NCBI RefSeq assembly: GCF_000149955.1
Contig: NC_030986.1
Location: 886,787 to 950,786 of the forward strand
Length of the DNA: 64,000 nt
Source of the DNA: Fusarium oxysporum f. sp. lycopersici 4287
Lineage: Eukaryota > Ascomycota > Sordariomycetes > Hypocreales > Nectriaceae
Direction: 5' to 3'
Shown: one piece after another, positions 47,784-59,152 of the stretch
How positions within the stretch are numbered: the first letter of the stretch is position 1
Layout of the letters: the number at the start of each line of letters is the position of its first letter
The notes under the pieces: generated by a model
Databases searched by the model: none
Told to the model about the DNA's origin: nothing
Seen by the model: only the letters and a program-made list of their open reading frames with translations
Translations under genes and position numbers: made by a program

Positions 47784-48932
47784 ATGCAGTTCGAGTCGGA
47801 TTACCGGTTCGACATGGACGACTCCTTCAGCCTCTGCAGTCAGCCCATGTCCTGCCCTTCCACCACCACAAGCTTCTCCTCCGCCTCATCAGCCTACGAC
47901 CCATTCACTCCTACATCTCGACGATCAACACCTCATGAATTCGGCAACATGGACTTTGATGGCCCTTACAACTCTGTCTCCCACCGGGCAGAGCTGACCC
48001 CTCCCTCATCAGCAATGGGCAAGTTCATGTTTGGCCCTGTCAAGCCTGAGCCTGAGCACATCTCATTCTCCGACTCTCTCCCCAACACTCCCATGAAGCG
48101 AGAACAACTCGGCTTCGAGTACGAGCACATGATGGACATGAACATGGCACACCACGGATCAATGGGCTCATTGACACCATCAAACTCCTTCGGCATGTAT
48201 TCGTACTCTCCTGATGCTTCAATGGGCCCTGCCTCTTTCATGATGACACCAACCCAGAGCATCTCTGGCTCTGAGGCTGCCGAGACCGGCTCATCATGGT
48301 CTTGTGCCAACGATAGTCCCATCTCATTCTTCCCTAACAGACAACTCTCAAGTGACTTTGACACTTTCGATATGGACCGCCACTCTCAGTCACCTCTTGG
48401 CTACCATCTTCATGACCCCAACTCTCCCAACCGCATGCGTGCTCAAAGGAAGTTAATGGTGCATGAGATCCAGCAGAAGAGTGCTGAACTTCAGCGAGCT
48501 CAGATTCGATCATCGAGGAAGCGATCGATCAAGCCCGATTCTGCTCAAGTTGATGTTGTTCGAAGAGCCATGTGCAAGTGTGACTACCCTGGTTGCCACA
48601 AGGCCTTCCGACGAAATGAGCATCTCAAGCGTCACAAGCAAACGTGAGTATTTACTAAGATTCATAAAAAATGAACATTTTCACTGACAAAATGCAGTTT
48701 CCACGGTGAAGGACCTAACCGTTTCTCATGCGAGTTCTGCGGAAAGGACCAATTCAACCGCCAAGATAACCTCAACAACCACCGCAAGCTACACGCACGA
48801 CCCAACAGCCGCAACCGCGGAGTTGAATTTATCCCTGCTGCAGTCCCTGTTATTGAGCAGGAGGAGCGAAGCAGGAAGCGAAGAGCGCCCTCAAAGTCCA
48901 AGATTGCTGAGAAGCGGGGCTCAGAATACTAA
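47784..48932 (+). CDS. C2H2 zinc-finger transcription factor, two C-terminal fingers
   Basis: Two exons, 47784-48643 and 48698-48932, split by a 54-nt intron (GTGAGT, CTGAC branch, TGCAG) that falls between the two fingers, give 364 residues. Residues 1-~265 are Ser/Pro/Met-rich and acidic, like an activation region. Finger 1 is C-X4-C-X12-H-X4-H (CDYPGC..HLKRHKQTFH); finger 2 is C-X2-C-X13-H-X3-H (CEFCGKDQFNRQDNLNNHRKLH). A basic, nuclear-localisation-like tail follows (RSRKRRAPSKSK). Two closely spaced C-terminal fingers recall BrlA-type conidiation regulators, and similar Fusarium proteins are often named so, but orthology cannot be judged here. A developmental or stress role fits the long flanking regions and the two upstream ORFs. 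Confidence 0.9.
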
Positions 48933-49790
48933 GCCTGTCATTGACTGCTTGGCATTACCTACTTTTACTTTTACTGATGGACATATCTTGGCCGGGTACC
49001 TTACTTAAGAACTCCGTCAGTCGCCACTGGCGGAATAACGAGAACAGGGAAGAGTTGAGTCCCAAGGGCGCCACTTATATGAGACACGCAGAACAAGACC
49101 AAGACCCGCGCACTCGCTCAACTTGATTGGGGAGATACACACACACATTCAGACATACATACCCAACAAACACATACATATTCTGTCTGTCTCGTCCACA
49201 CACATTCGCATCTACACACTATCATATACGGAAAAGCGGAGCTGGAAAAAGAAAGGAATTGCAGCATTTCTGCAGCCAGACCGTCATATGGTCGACGCCG
49301 CTGCATTAGAGACTCAGGCAAGAGAGCTCTTTTGGAAAGCAAACGAAATTACAGGAGACACGAGGGTGTAATGGTCTGTATGATTACTATGTCTGAAGAG
49401 AAGACGCGGAAAAGGATTACCTGACTTGACATTACTTTCACTGTTACTTTTACTTGGGTGGCATTTGCATGATGGAGTTGTTATCACACAACTAGGTCCA
49501 CTTCAAAGGTGCAAGGGCGTTTCTACCTTGGGAAGAGGCTTTCTACTTTACTTTGTTCTTTACTCGGTGTTGAGGAATTTTGTTGAATTCGTTCTTACTT
49601 TACTTTTTTGGTTAGCTATTCTTTTCTCTTCTATTACCCTCCACATTCTGGACAAAGAATGGCTGGGACAATATGGTGGCGGACATAGGATTGGAGCAGC
49701 AGATAATGAAACAAGAAATTCTGTCAAATGAACACCTTCGTCATGACTTTCCCCATATTATCTCCTTGAAAGTGACATATCGATTAGCAA

Positions 49791-49847
49791 TTCCTTCTTT
49801 TTTTTCTTTTTCTTTTTTTTCTTTTTCTTTTTTTTTTTTTTTTTTTT
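49791..49847 (+). repeat. polypyrimidine tract
   Basis: An almost pure T tract interrupted by single C's, ending in 19 consecutive T (49829-49847). Simple-sequence DNA; possibly length-variable. Confidence 0.85.
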
Positions 49848-50685
49848 GAGCTGGCGCAGGGAACATGGCTGAGCTGGACATAGTGATGCCTGTTCGTGGA
49901 GAGACAAGACAGACAAAGCTGGAGATTGCATTGCATAGTGCAGAGCAAGGGTGAAAGGCATTCACGTGTTGATTGATTGGCTTGAGGATATGTAGTTTGT
50001 GTTTAGAAGCAGATCTTCAGGTGGTCTATACCCAGAAAAGTAGGAAACCAAAAGATATCAGATATGACAAAGACAGCATCCGACAGAGAAGACTTCAGCT
50101 TCGGCAGGCTTTAGAGTTTCTGGGACTTCTTGGCCCGAGCGTAGAGCGGAATTGGAGCATTTCACGGACAGGCAGAGCGAGCAGTACAGCGAAAGAGACA
50201 GTGCATGGGATGGGATGGATGCTTTGGCTTCCGATAGACAGCTCCATAATGTCTCAGATCTCGGGGTAGGACCGCCTGCCGATCCGCGAGTCACCCTGGC
50301 ACCCTAGTCCCAGCACTGACAAGGGGTATGCACAGGCTCATTGCTTCTGCTAGATTAGGATGAGATGAGTGATATGAGATGGCAAGATACGGCGTAGCAG
50401 CACCCGCTGCTCTGGGTCTGGCAGATTTGATGTGCTGTACATACATGAAAGAGACAGAAAGACGGGTCGACAAGGCATTGGTGTGATGTGTTCTTCTAGG
50501 GCCTCGGTGGACACTCCGATGGACGTCGGATGTGATATATGATATTTCTGGGCTAACAAGAGGCTCAAACGGTAGTGGCTGAGACAGGGGAGCGATGATG
50601 TGATTGGAGCTTTTAGATCCGGCCAGAGATTTTTGAGGGTCTGGATCTAATAATATTAAGATTTGGATTGCGGGAGGTACAGAGA

Positions 50686-51184
50686 NNNNNNNNNNNNNNN
50701 NNNNNNNNNNNNNNNNNNNNNNNNNNNNNNNNNNNNNNNNNNNNNNNNNNNNNNNNNNNNNNNNNNNNNNNNNNNNNNNNNNNNNNNNNNNNNNNNNNNN
50801 NNNNNNNNNNNNNNNNNNNNNNNNNNNNNNNNNNNNNNNNNNNNNNNNNNNNNNNNNNNNNNNNNNNNNNNNNNNNNNNNNNNNNNNNNNNNNNNNNNNN
50901 NNNNNNNNNNNNNNNNNNNNNNNNNNNNNNNNNNNNNNNNNNNNNNNNNNNNNNNNNNNNNNNNNNNNNNNNNNNNNNNNNNNNNNNNNNNNNNNNNNNN
51001 NNNNNNNNNNNNNNNNNNNNNNNNNNNNNNNNNNNNNNNNNNNNNNNNNNNNNNNNNNNNNNNNNNNNNNNNNNNNNNNNNNNNNNNNNNNNNNNNNNNN
51101 NNNNNNNNNNNNNNNNNNNNNNNNNNNNNNNNNNNNNNNNNNNNNNNNNNNNNNNNNNNNNNNNNNNNNNNNNNNNNNNNNNNN
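50686..51184. other. assembly gap (499 N)
   Basis: A run of 499 N whose odd length suggests a gap sized from read pairs. Any frame reported across it is meaningless. Confidence 0.95.
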
Positions 51185-53580
51185 GAATTATGACGACATG
51201 CACTCTTTCTCATTTCGCACAGAGACAGGGGACCTTGATACGATCTGATATGACAATGTCTATTATTGTATGAGGCTGAACATGATTGAGTCCGTCCCGA
51301 CAAGAGGAAGGGGATCTCTAATGCTGAGGCGCTTAGCGGCTCTCTTTCAAGGCGTATCAGAGTGTCTACATTATCTCGAGAGTCTAGTAGTCTCTTCTTG
51401 GGCCGTGTTCCATAGGATGATTCAGTGTATGCGATGTCAGTGGATACCAGTTCGTGCTGAGATGAAGGCTGACACAAAACCCTTGGACCCTTTTTCTCTT
51501 GCCGTGTGTGTTTTGCAGCTCGGATAAGGGTTCCCACGGGTTCTGTACTGTTGCACAGACCCTATCCCGTGGGATTGAGGCGTTGAGGAGACGTTTGTGC
51601 CTGGAATGAGCTGAGATGAGGCGCCGATGTGCAACGCGAGATGGGAGGGGACGAGGAAGTACTGGAACATGACACGATACATTCGATTCAGGGAGGCTTA
51701 GGAACAGGAGACAGGAACAAAACGTCCGCGATCTCCGTAGACTCTAAAGATATGGACCTTTTTTGTTATCCAATAAGTATGGACAGTACTCACTCCATCT
51801 CAACGCCATTGTTAGCCCAATGCAAAAACGACAAGTTACATGAGCTAATGTCACTATTCATCTCGTAGACCACATGATGCCCTTAAACAAAGAGGCCGAG
51901 TTACGTCTATCATAGAGCACATGAACGGGAATAGGGGAAACACAACAAATACCGGTTAAGCGACGACGCCGGCGCGGAGACTAGGGTCAGGGCTATTGAG
52001 TTACGGGAATGGCTTCGTTGATGACATTGGTGGGGCTCCACAGAGGTCCCCCAACACAGTAATTCATCTACAGTGCAGTTCTCAGTCGCAGTAGAGTACG
52101 AGAACCCCTGAAAGTCTGTTTTTCCTTTTGTGGTGCTCGGCCGGCACTTGTCAAAAAAACAGAGTTTGAATGGACTGGTGGAGGCTATTTCGTGTTTAGG
52201 GGTTAACTTGCTACTATTGGGTGTGAGGGAATATTCTCTGGAAGCCTATGATCTCTGCATGGTTCGTTCCCGGCAACCGGTTTACTTATCTAAACGAGGT
52301 TGCAGTCAAAATGGAGTATGCAATGTAGATCAGATAATCAAACATAGGCCATGTCAAGCTGAATTGCGATTTCGGGTGCAAGTGAAGCCCGTGATTGACG
52401 CCGGGTTCTGTACCCAAGAATCAGTAATAGTTGGACATGGGTTGCATGAACCAGGTAATGAATGAGTAAATGGTTGAGTTGATAGTTCTCTTTGCTTCTT
52501 GATACTGTGGTCATAGGAATGAAAAAAAGAGGTGGTTGTACAGCATAAAATGATGAACTGCAGCGGCGGCAATGACGCAAGAGATTAGAAGGCTACTGTA
52601 CGTAAATACAAAAAGAGAAGCGAAAAAAGAAAGAAACGAACATGATCTTGGTATGGGGGACATGCTATTCCATGCATGAGATTGCATATGTCGATTACCT
52701 TGGCCTGCAGTGCAGTAAGTAATACGACACCTACATACAATAGCAGGCGGAGTCTCCCCCGTCGGGTGAACGTATCACATGTATAATGTGCATGTATTTG
52801 CGAGATGTGATAGATCGCGGGGAAAGAATGCGTCGAATTGGTTGGTAAGTCTGCTCGGCAAGACAGGGACAGGGACAGGGACATGGCCTGCATGGTATTT
52901 TGTGGAGATATCATCAAGTAGAATGCCTGCCGTCGGATACTGTAAGGTAAATGCACTGCAATGCAATGGATACGAGAGGTGATAATCTGTTGAGTTGTGA
53001 GAAGTGATAGTGGCAGCTCTGTTTCCGAGAAATTGCCTGTTAATCAATCTCGCAGGGTCACATCAACTGCAGTTTTGACAGCTGTTCAAGGATACAGACC
53101 CTCTGTAACTCAAAATTAGCCGTCATGGCGGCTCTTCAATTCAGCTCTCATGGTCACTGATGACGACCCTACAGTATAAGCAGTGCAGTTGATACAGTGC
53201 ACACGTCCCTGATCGACCCCCTGTAACTTAGCTCCGATCTTGGCATCAGCCGTTAAAACAGGCTGAAGAGGCCCCCAAAGAGAGGCCTGTGCGCTTGTCA
53301 CTTGCTGCTGTGCCACAGCCAATAACAAATTCGCGGAGTATTGCCGTCTGAATAATGTCATCATCAATCTCCACTGCCTGCCCTGCCAGCCAGCAACATG
53401 CACATGCACTGCTAGTAACCAGCTGAGGAACGGAGCGTCACCACTTTTTTTTTTCTCTCTTTTACTGTATGCCCATGATTATCAAAGTTGAGACTCGGAT
53501 TATCTCGACCGACGCAAACCCCGGGGATCCCGGAGCCTGGTTGTTTCGATGCTGGGCCGGGCTGACTTAGCAATCTCGCG

Positions 53581-55917
53581 ATGGCTTCGCTTCCATCTTA
53601 CCAAGATGCCGTCTCCCCCGACTGGCTGCCCCTAGTGGCTCCCTACGTCTCTCCCGAGGACTATCCGGCATTGTGCGGTGTAAATCGCCGGTACTGGGAC
53701 GTTTTTGCCCCACGCATATGGAGTCGTATCCCACGCTCAGACACAGTGACCGGTCTTGATGATGCAGAATATGGTGAGCTATGGACTGAACAATGCCCTA
53801 GTCTCTTGTCCTCAGAGCAGGAACTGATTAGTTTCATCAGATTTGGATTGGTTGCTGAACTCTGTTTTCAACGGCGTCAGTCGGATGAGATCCGAGACGT
53901 TGAGCCTTGTTCGAGTCTTTGATGCTCGCTCCATCAGGGGTACATATTCTCTCAGCATGGGTGTCAACCTCAACACGAAGTTGAAGAATGCAGTCAAGTT
54001 CTTACCAAACCTAAACTGTATTCTCATCGATGGCCATGAAGATCTTGACCCTTCTGAATCTTTCGCAGAGGTCGGACATCAGATTCAACTCCTCAGCATG
54101 GCCGGGTTGCCCCGTGTCACTATCAATCAAGTTCATCAACACACTTCGCGGAATTGTCTATCTAGATCTCTCATATGCTTCGGGATCACTCCGTCCCTTA
54201 TTCCAAGACGATGTGCTCCCTGAATTACGTGTCCTGAAAATCCAAGGCAAGGAGGTTGACGACACCATTATTGAGAATCTAACCGCTCGATTCGGAACTC
54301 GTCTATGGAGCTTGGACTTGATTAACAACAAGCTAACAGACCAGGCGCTTGATAGTATTTGGGCTCATTGTTTGTGGCCAGCCAATCTTCGCTCGGATAC
54401 CAACTTTGATGTCGAGGGTAAGCTGGAATTCGGATGCACAACCCCTGACTTTGGGACCTGGACTCGCATTGTTGAGTCTGATTGGAGTGCCTCTTTCAGT
54501 CATCCAAACAGACATTTTGTCGACGCACCGCTGTATGATCTTCACGATACACTGCCCCAAGAATGTGTGTCTAAACGACTAGACGGGAAATTCCCCATCA
54601 AATCAGATGCGGCGGACGCCGTTTTGCCGGGGCCTCCAAGGCGAGGACCCCTATTTCCCACCAGCGAGTTTTCAAGCTTCACAAGGGCTTACGCACCTCA
54701 ACCTCTCTGGCAATCAGGTCTCATCCCTCGGCATCATGAAGCTACTTACGCTGTGCCGTGGACGCCTCGAACAGTTTAGCTGCGACTCTATGATGCTTGT
54801 TCCGCCTCTGAAAGGGACTATGGCCTCAGTGTGGTGGCCTAAGGCGGCTAAACTCTATGGCTTTTATGCTACACATACACTACGGCCGGTGCTGTCGTCG
54901 AACTTGCGGGTAGTCAAGCTACACCATTCAGTAGTGACTCAAATTCCCACATTGGAACTTGAGGGATTCTCCAGCATGGCTTGTCTGCACATCGCTGAGA
55001 ATATACTACTGCCGCGGGCTGAGATGGCCTTCCCCGAGCCTTTTGTCCCTGACATGAATCCACGCGTCACCTCACTAACCCTTACACATGTTCCGCGGCG
55101 TTCGAGTGGCCCGCTGATCAATAGACTGGTTTCCTTCCTAAAACTTCTCTCTACGCAGGAGCGTGCGCTTTTTGACCTGTCATCTCGGCGGGGTCCCAGC
55201 GTCTTGGCCGGCCTCCGTCACTTCCGGCTCGAATTCGAGCAGGATGCTTACGAGGGCGATGCCTATATTGCCGGAGAGATAGATGCTAAACAACTACTAA
55301 ACTCGGGCGATAAGGGGTTCAGTTTCTTCGATGACGAGGCCGGCCGGCGCCCGCGGCCCGTTCGAGAGCTAGCTACATCTCCCCCTCAGAAACGGGATCT
55401 GACTGAATTTTCCGTTTCTCAAGGGGAGCAGGACCTGGAGACTGAACACCTGGACATAGACGTCTGGGTGGATGGGAAGTCCACGACGGTCAAGGTATGG
55501 GTCGGCTCAGCCTCTAACGAAAGTAGCAACCCCATGCTACGAGACTATCGAGAACTGGCGTTGCATTGCAAAGTGCATGATCGTATCGGACCGGCCACCC
55601 CTGCACAAATACGTGCGGGCGTCCCCTCTTCGGCACTCGTCTTTCACACAGCATGGTGTATGGCGATCATGCCCTGTCGGCATAGGTCTGCCACCATCAA
55701 AGAGCCGACAAGGGTTGAGCTTGACGCGATGAAAGACGTGCTGTCTGAGCTAAAACAGTTCCGCCTCGAAGGCAGGGCAAAATACCTCAAGCTGCAAGGC
55801 CAGTCTGCCAGCGGAACCTGCCCGCCTGGTCCACCGCATGGATTCTGGCTTGGGAAGCTTGAGGTTTCGACTCACCAGGGGACGCTACGGAGCAAAACCG
55901 CAGACTATTGGAGATGA
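53581..55917 (+). pseudogene. F-box/LRR-like gene with three single-base frameshifts
   Basis: Coding-looking protein runs over 2.3 kb with no in-frame stop but in frames 1, 2, 0 and 1 in turn. N-terminal part: PDWLPLVAPYVSPEDYPALC, an F-box-like helix pair. Later parts have leucine-rich-repeat strands (IVYLDLSYASGSLRPL, LWSLDLINNKLTD, LTHLNLSGNQVSSLG). Frame changes occur near 53842, 54104 and 54629. Each fits one extra base in a run (TTT, GGG, GGGG), and removing the three bases gives a continuous length divisible by three (about 777 codons). No GT-AG intron of plausible size explains them. This is either a recent slippage pseudogene or three sequence errors; neighbouring genes show no such damage. 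The family is unnamed to me; function is unknown. Confidence 0.75.
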
Positions 55918-57949
55918 GCCGGGCGTCTAAACTACTGCCCGAAGAAATCGTGCGAGGAATACTCCGGACACTTCAAACTTTGTTTTATCAAATAGTCTGT
56001 CAAAGGGTAGGTTTGTGTGTTTGGAACTGCTTTTGAAACTTTTGATACCCTCGTTTTGACGTCGGGCTGGAGGGGACCGAACATCGTCAACGGCGTGCTT
56101 GGCATTGAGTTTCATAATTATCTGATGGGGAAATACGTGGCTAGCATAGGCCGATATACACAGAATGAGGAGAATCCTGACATCGACATTGGTTCAAGGA
56201 TCGCCAGCTCAGGTGGCAAATGTCATGTCTCTTGTTCTCCGCCGAAACTGTCGGTTCTTCAGGATGCATAATTCGACTTTCGGGTTGACTTCATTATGAC
56301 GAATTCCTCTGATGCTGCGCTTTGATGCGATATGGATTTATTCCCTCATATTCTGGACATTGACAGTAAGCTCACTCTTGACCATCCTCTGACCACATTC
56401 CTAACTAAGGAGATGATAGACATTCGCTTGCTAGCCGAGGTATGGGTTCCAAGACACTGACTGGCAGGCTGACAGCTATGGCGAGTAACATCGCGTCAAC
56501 GCGTCGTCCAGGATAGGCAGTCACTGGAGTCTAGACCCTCAGCTGACAACAAAATATTCGCCTACCCATGGACCCACACTTTTGGCCTACACCCCTGCAG
56601 ATCGAACACGTCGTGCAAAGAACCCAGATGTTAAAAGACAATGTCATTGTTCTGCGTTGTGGGTAAGAATGTCTTTGACGGGTTGATTATAGAGTTTTGT
56701 GGCACACGGCACAGAGTTTTGATCTTGACCAGTCCTTCTTTGGAGGACGTTGCGAAGGAAGAGGGTCCGAGCTTAGCAAGAAAGGAATCCGAACCTTGGG
56801 TTAGAACCAAACGATCCCCTTTGGGCTAAAAGCCGCAAGCTACAGGCCCAAGGCACGGTATTTGTTAGAGTTTTGAGGCTTTGAAGCTATTCGCAACAGC
56901 GCCCCAAGCAGGAGAAGGGGGGCCCAATACGAGCTGTGCATTCTTGGCGCTAGCGCAGCGACCCGAGCCGTAAACGTTAGCCTGACGAGAACGGTTTCCC
57001 GAATGGCTGGATGAACTTCTCAATCAGGATTGAAGCCGACACTTGCGTTTAATTATCTTTCAGTTCAGTGTCTGTCTTGCCTTCGTTTCTCTCAAGACCA
57101 AAACAAAAGTGTCCCCATTCATGCATACTACAGGCTCGTGCTGCGGTGGTCTAGAACGCCCTGGACCTGAAAGCAGGCCCAGCTAATGTACATTACAGAA
57201 CAGTCTAGCCTCCAATGGGGCATAATTGTAATCTATTAGATAACATCTCTGCAGCATGAAGAATAAGGGGAATTTTGGAGCGTAACATCGTCTTGTTTCC
57301 TACTGTACCAGGACCGCTCCACGCAGCCGGAACGTAGTGCGTCGGCATCGCCGCGGCATCTGCACTTCTATACTGGTGTCGACGGAGGTGGCTGCCTGAC
57401 TGCCAGGGATCACACGTATCGGGGACCTATGGTGAAGCTCCGTTGCTCCCGAGGGATTGGGAACGGACACTCCCGTTCCTTGCATGGCATGGCATGGCTG
57501 TCTAGTGAGCCGGACTCTCGGGTCTGTCGGTGCTTCCCTTTCCTTCTTCTGGGCAGAGTATGCGGCTGCCATCGAGATCTTCAGCAGCTCTTTGAGGCTA
57601 TTGATCCCTGACGGAGCATGGCATGGCAAGGCAAGGCAAGGCAAGGCAAGGGGGGTTGTCAAGCTATTGATCTCTTGCATACTGCAGCTTCGGCGAACAT
57701 GAGAGGAATGGACCATTGGGACGCAAAGAGGATTCAATATCGCGCGAGATGAAATATTTTGGAAAGTAGGCCGATATTTCCTCCTTGGCAGATCGGTAAA
57801 CCTTTGCTGATACTTGGGAGAGGTGGCAAAACACTCTTCACCGGCTTACACAACGGCTTGCAGAGCTGTCAGTGACCTGCCATTAATTAAGACCTGAACT
57901 AGAAAAACACACGGATTGCTAAAGCGCTCCCTCAGTTGTGTTATCACGC
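55918..57949. other. gene-free region
   Basis: No gene supported. A GGCAA pentamer is repeated five times at about 57625-57650, preceded by GGCAT units. Short frames on both strands have no domain. Confidence 0.5.
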
Positions 57950-58170
57950 CACAAGCATCTCATTAATTCGTCATAATGGTCGGTGCCGTTCTAGCAAAAA
58001 AAAACAAAAAAGGTCAAAGAGTCAGGTCCGATATCCTGCCTTAGTCCCGTCCGTGTGGGGCCGAGCTGAGGCCCGCCCGGGCCGCGGCTTTTACCGTACA
58101 GGAAACTCGGGAGGCGCTCCGGAAACGGGACAAGGCTGAGAGATTCAACGACGATTGTATAGAACAAATG
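57950..58170 (+). repeat. dispersed repeat, copy A
   Basis: Shares AATTCGTCAT (57965-57974) and GGGGCCGAGCTG (58057-58068) with copy B, and a 42-base stretch (58125-58166) with copy C at 35 of 42 positions. It is the GC-richest of the three copies, so closest to the unmutated form. Family not recognised. Confidence 0.5.
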
Positions 58171-58204
58171 AACCACAGTTATTGGTAGTGGAACTGTATA
58201 GGGT

Positions 58205-58228
58205 AACGCCAAGACATAGATTGGCGTT
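58205..58228. repeat. 8-bp inverted repeat beside repeat copy A
   Basis: AACGCCAA (58205-58212) and TTGGCGTT (58221-58228) are perfect inverted repeats separated by 8 bases, just downstream of repeat copy A. Could be a structured end of an element or chance. Confidence 0.3.
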
Positions 58229-58684
58229 GTGGTGAGGAAGTGGGAGCATTTGTGATGTATTCATGATAAACAGAACTCTGTATCAGTGGTTGCGACGGAA
58301 TATCAACATCGACTTGGCCAATTGCAACCCCGGTTTTATATTAATTGTGTTGTCTATAGCCGGTGGTGGTTGGAGACGTATCATTCATTGTACATAGAGT
58401 CCTCCATGCCAAAACGTCTGATCAGTGGCATTCATAGCTAAGTAGCAAACAATACATTAACAAGGGATGCCGATCTCAAGGCCTCTTGCAATAAACTGGG
58501 ATATCTAAAACCATAGTTACAATCTTGTTATCTTAGAGAATTGGTTGCAGCCTCTGCGTAGTACCGTACTATAATAGCCCATTACCAACCTGTCGATCTA
58601 TCCATACGACCGAGGTCTCAGCATATTCAACTGAACCTGCTGGCCAGATAAATACACGCGCGATGCAAGGGTCACCGCGTGAGT

Positions 58685-58800
58685 CATCCTGTCAATTCGT
58701 CATGGTGTTCAGGGAACACCGACGGACACGGTGCAACGATCTTTTCCGGTCTTTGCGGGGCCGAGCTGCGGTCCACCAGGCTCTTACAGCTTCCGTGAGA
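58685..58800 (+). repeat. dispersed repeat, copy B
   Basis: Matches copy A at AATTCGTCAT (58695-58704) and at the 21 bases starting GGGGCCGAGCTG (58757-58777) in 18 of 21 positions; two of the three changes are C to T or G to A. Same orientation as copy A. Confidence 0.45.
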
Positions 58801-58904
58801 TCCCCTAGGATCCGAGATAGCACCTTTGATGTTTCCCATAGAAATGGACTCGGTATTCATTAGCTGCAAGCCAGTCAGACTCAATAAAGTATAGCAGTAA
58901 GGTT

Positions 58905-58905
58905 C

Positions 58906-58935
<30 letters not shown>
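58905..58935 (+). repeat. AAAT tetranucleotide microsatellite
   Basis: About six tandem copies of a TAAA/AAAT unit, between repeat copies B and C. Confidence 0.85.
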
Positions 58936-58937
<2 letters not shown>

Positions 58938-59094
58938 CGGCGATAATCTATAGGCTACATTATTAGAGATACTTGCATGCTAGACGGATCTCTTATCTAA
59001 AAGGAAATACTCTTGATACTAATGATCTAATTAGGTCAATCCTCTGAAGTACGAATAGGGTGCACTCTCGGATTCTAAGGGATAGGCAACGCAG

Positions 59095-59152
59095 ATAGCT
59101 GTCAAACAAACGGGGCATGGCTAAGAGACTCGACGATGATTGTATAGAATAA
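59095..59152 (+). repeat. dispersed repeat, copy C
   Basis: The stretch 59110-59151 matches copy A at 58125-58166 in 35 of 42 positions; six of the seven differences are transitions. The DNA after it is strongly AT-rich. Confidence 0.5.

Larger units (their letters stand above)
48933..53580. other. gene-free region downstream of the C2H2 gene
   Basis: No protein gene supported. The first ~800 bases could be a long 3' untranslated region; they contain CA/TACA-rich DNA at 49139-49210. A C/T tract at 49791-49847 ends in 19 T. The 499-N gap lies inside. A GGGACA repeat lies at about 52866-52882. The small frames near 52.1-53.4 kb show no domain. Confidence 0.5.

Noticed and set aside
50613..51537. 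Long frames of 176-293 codons.
   Set aside because: They consist almost wholly of N read as unknown residues.
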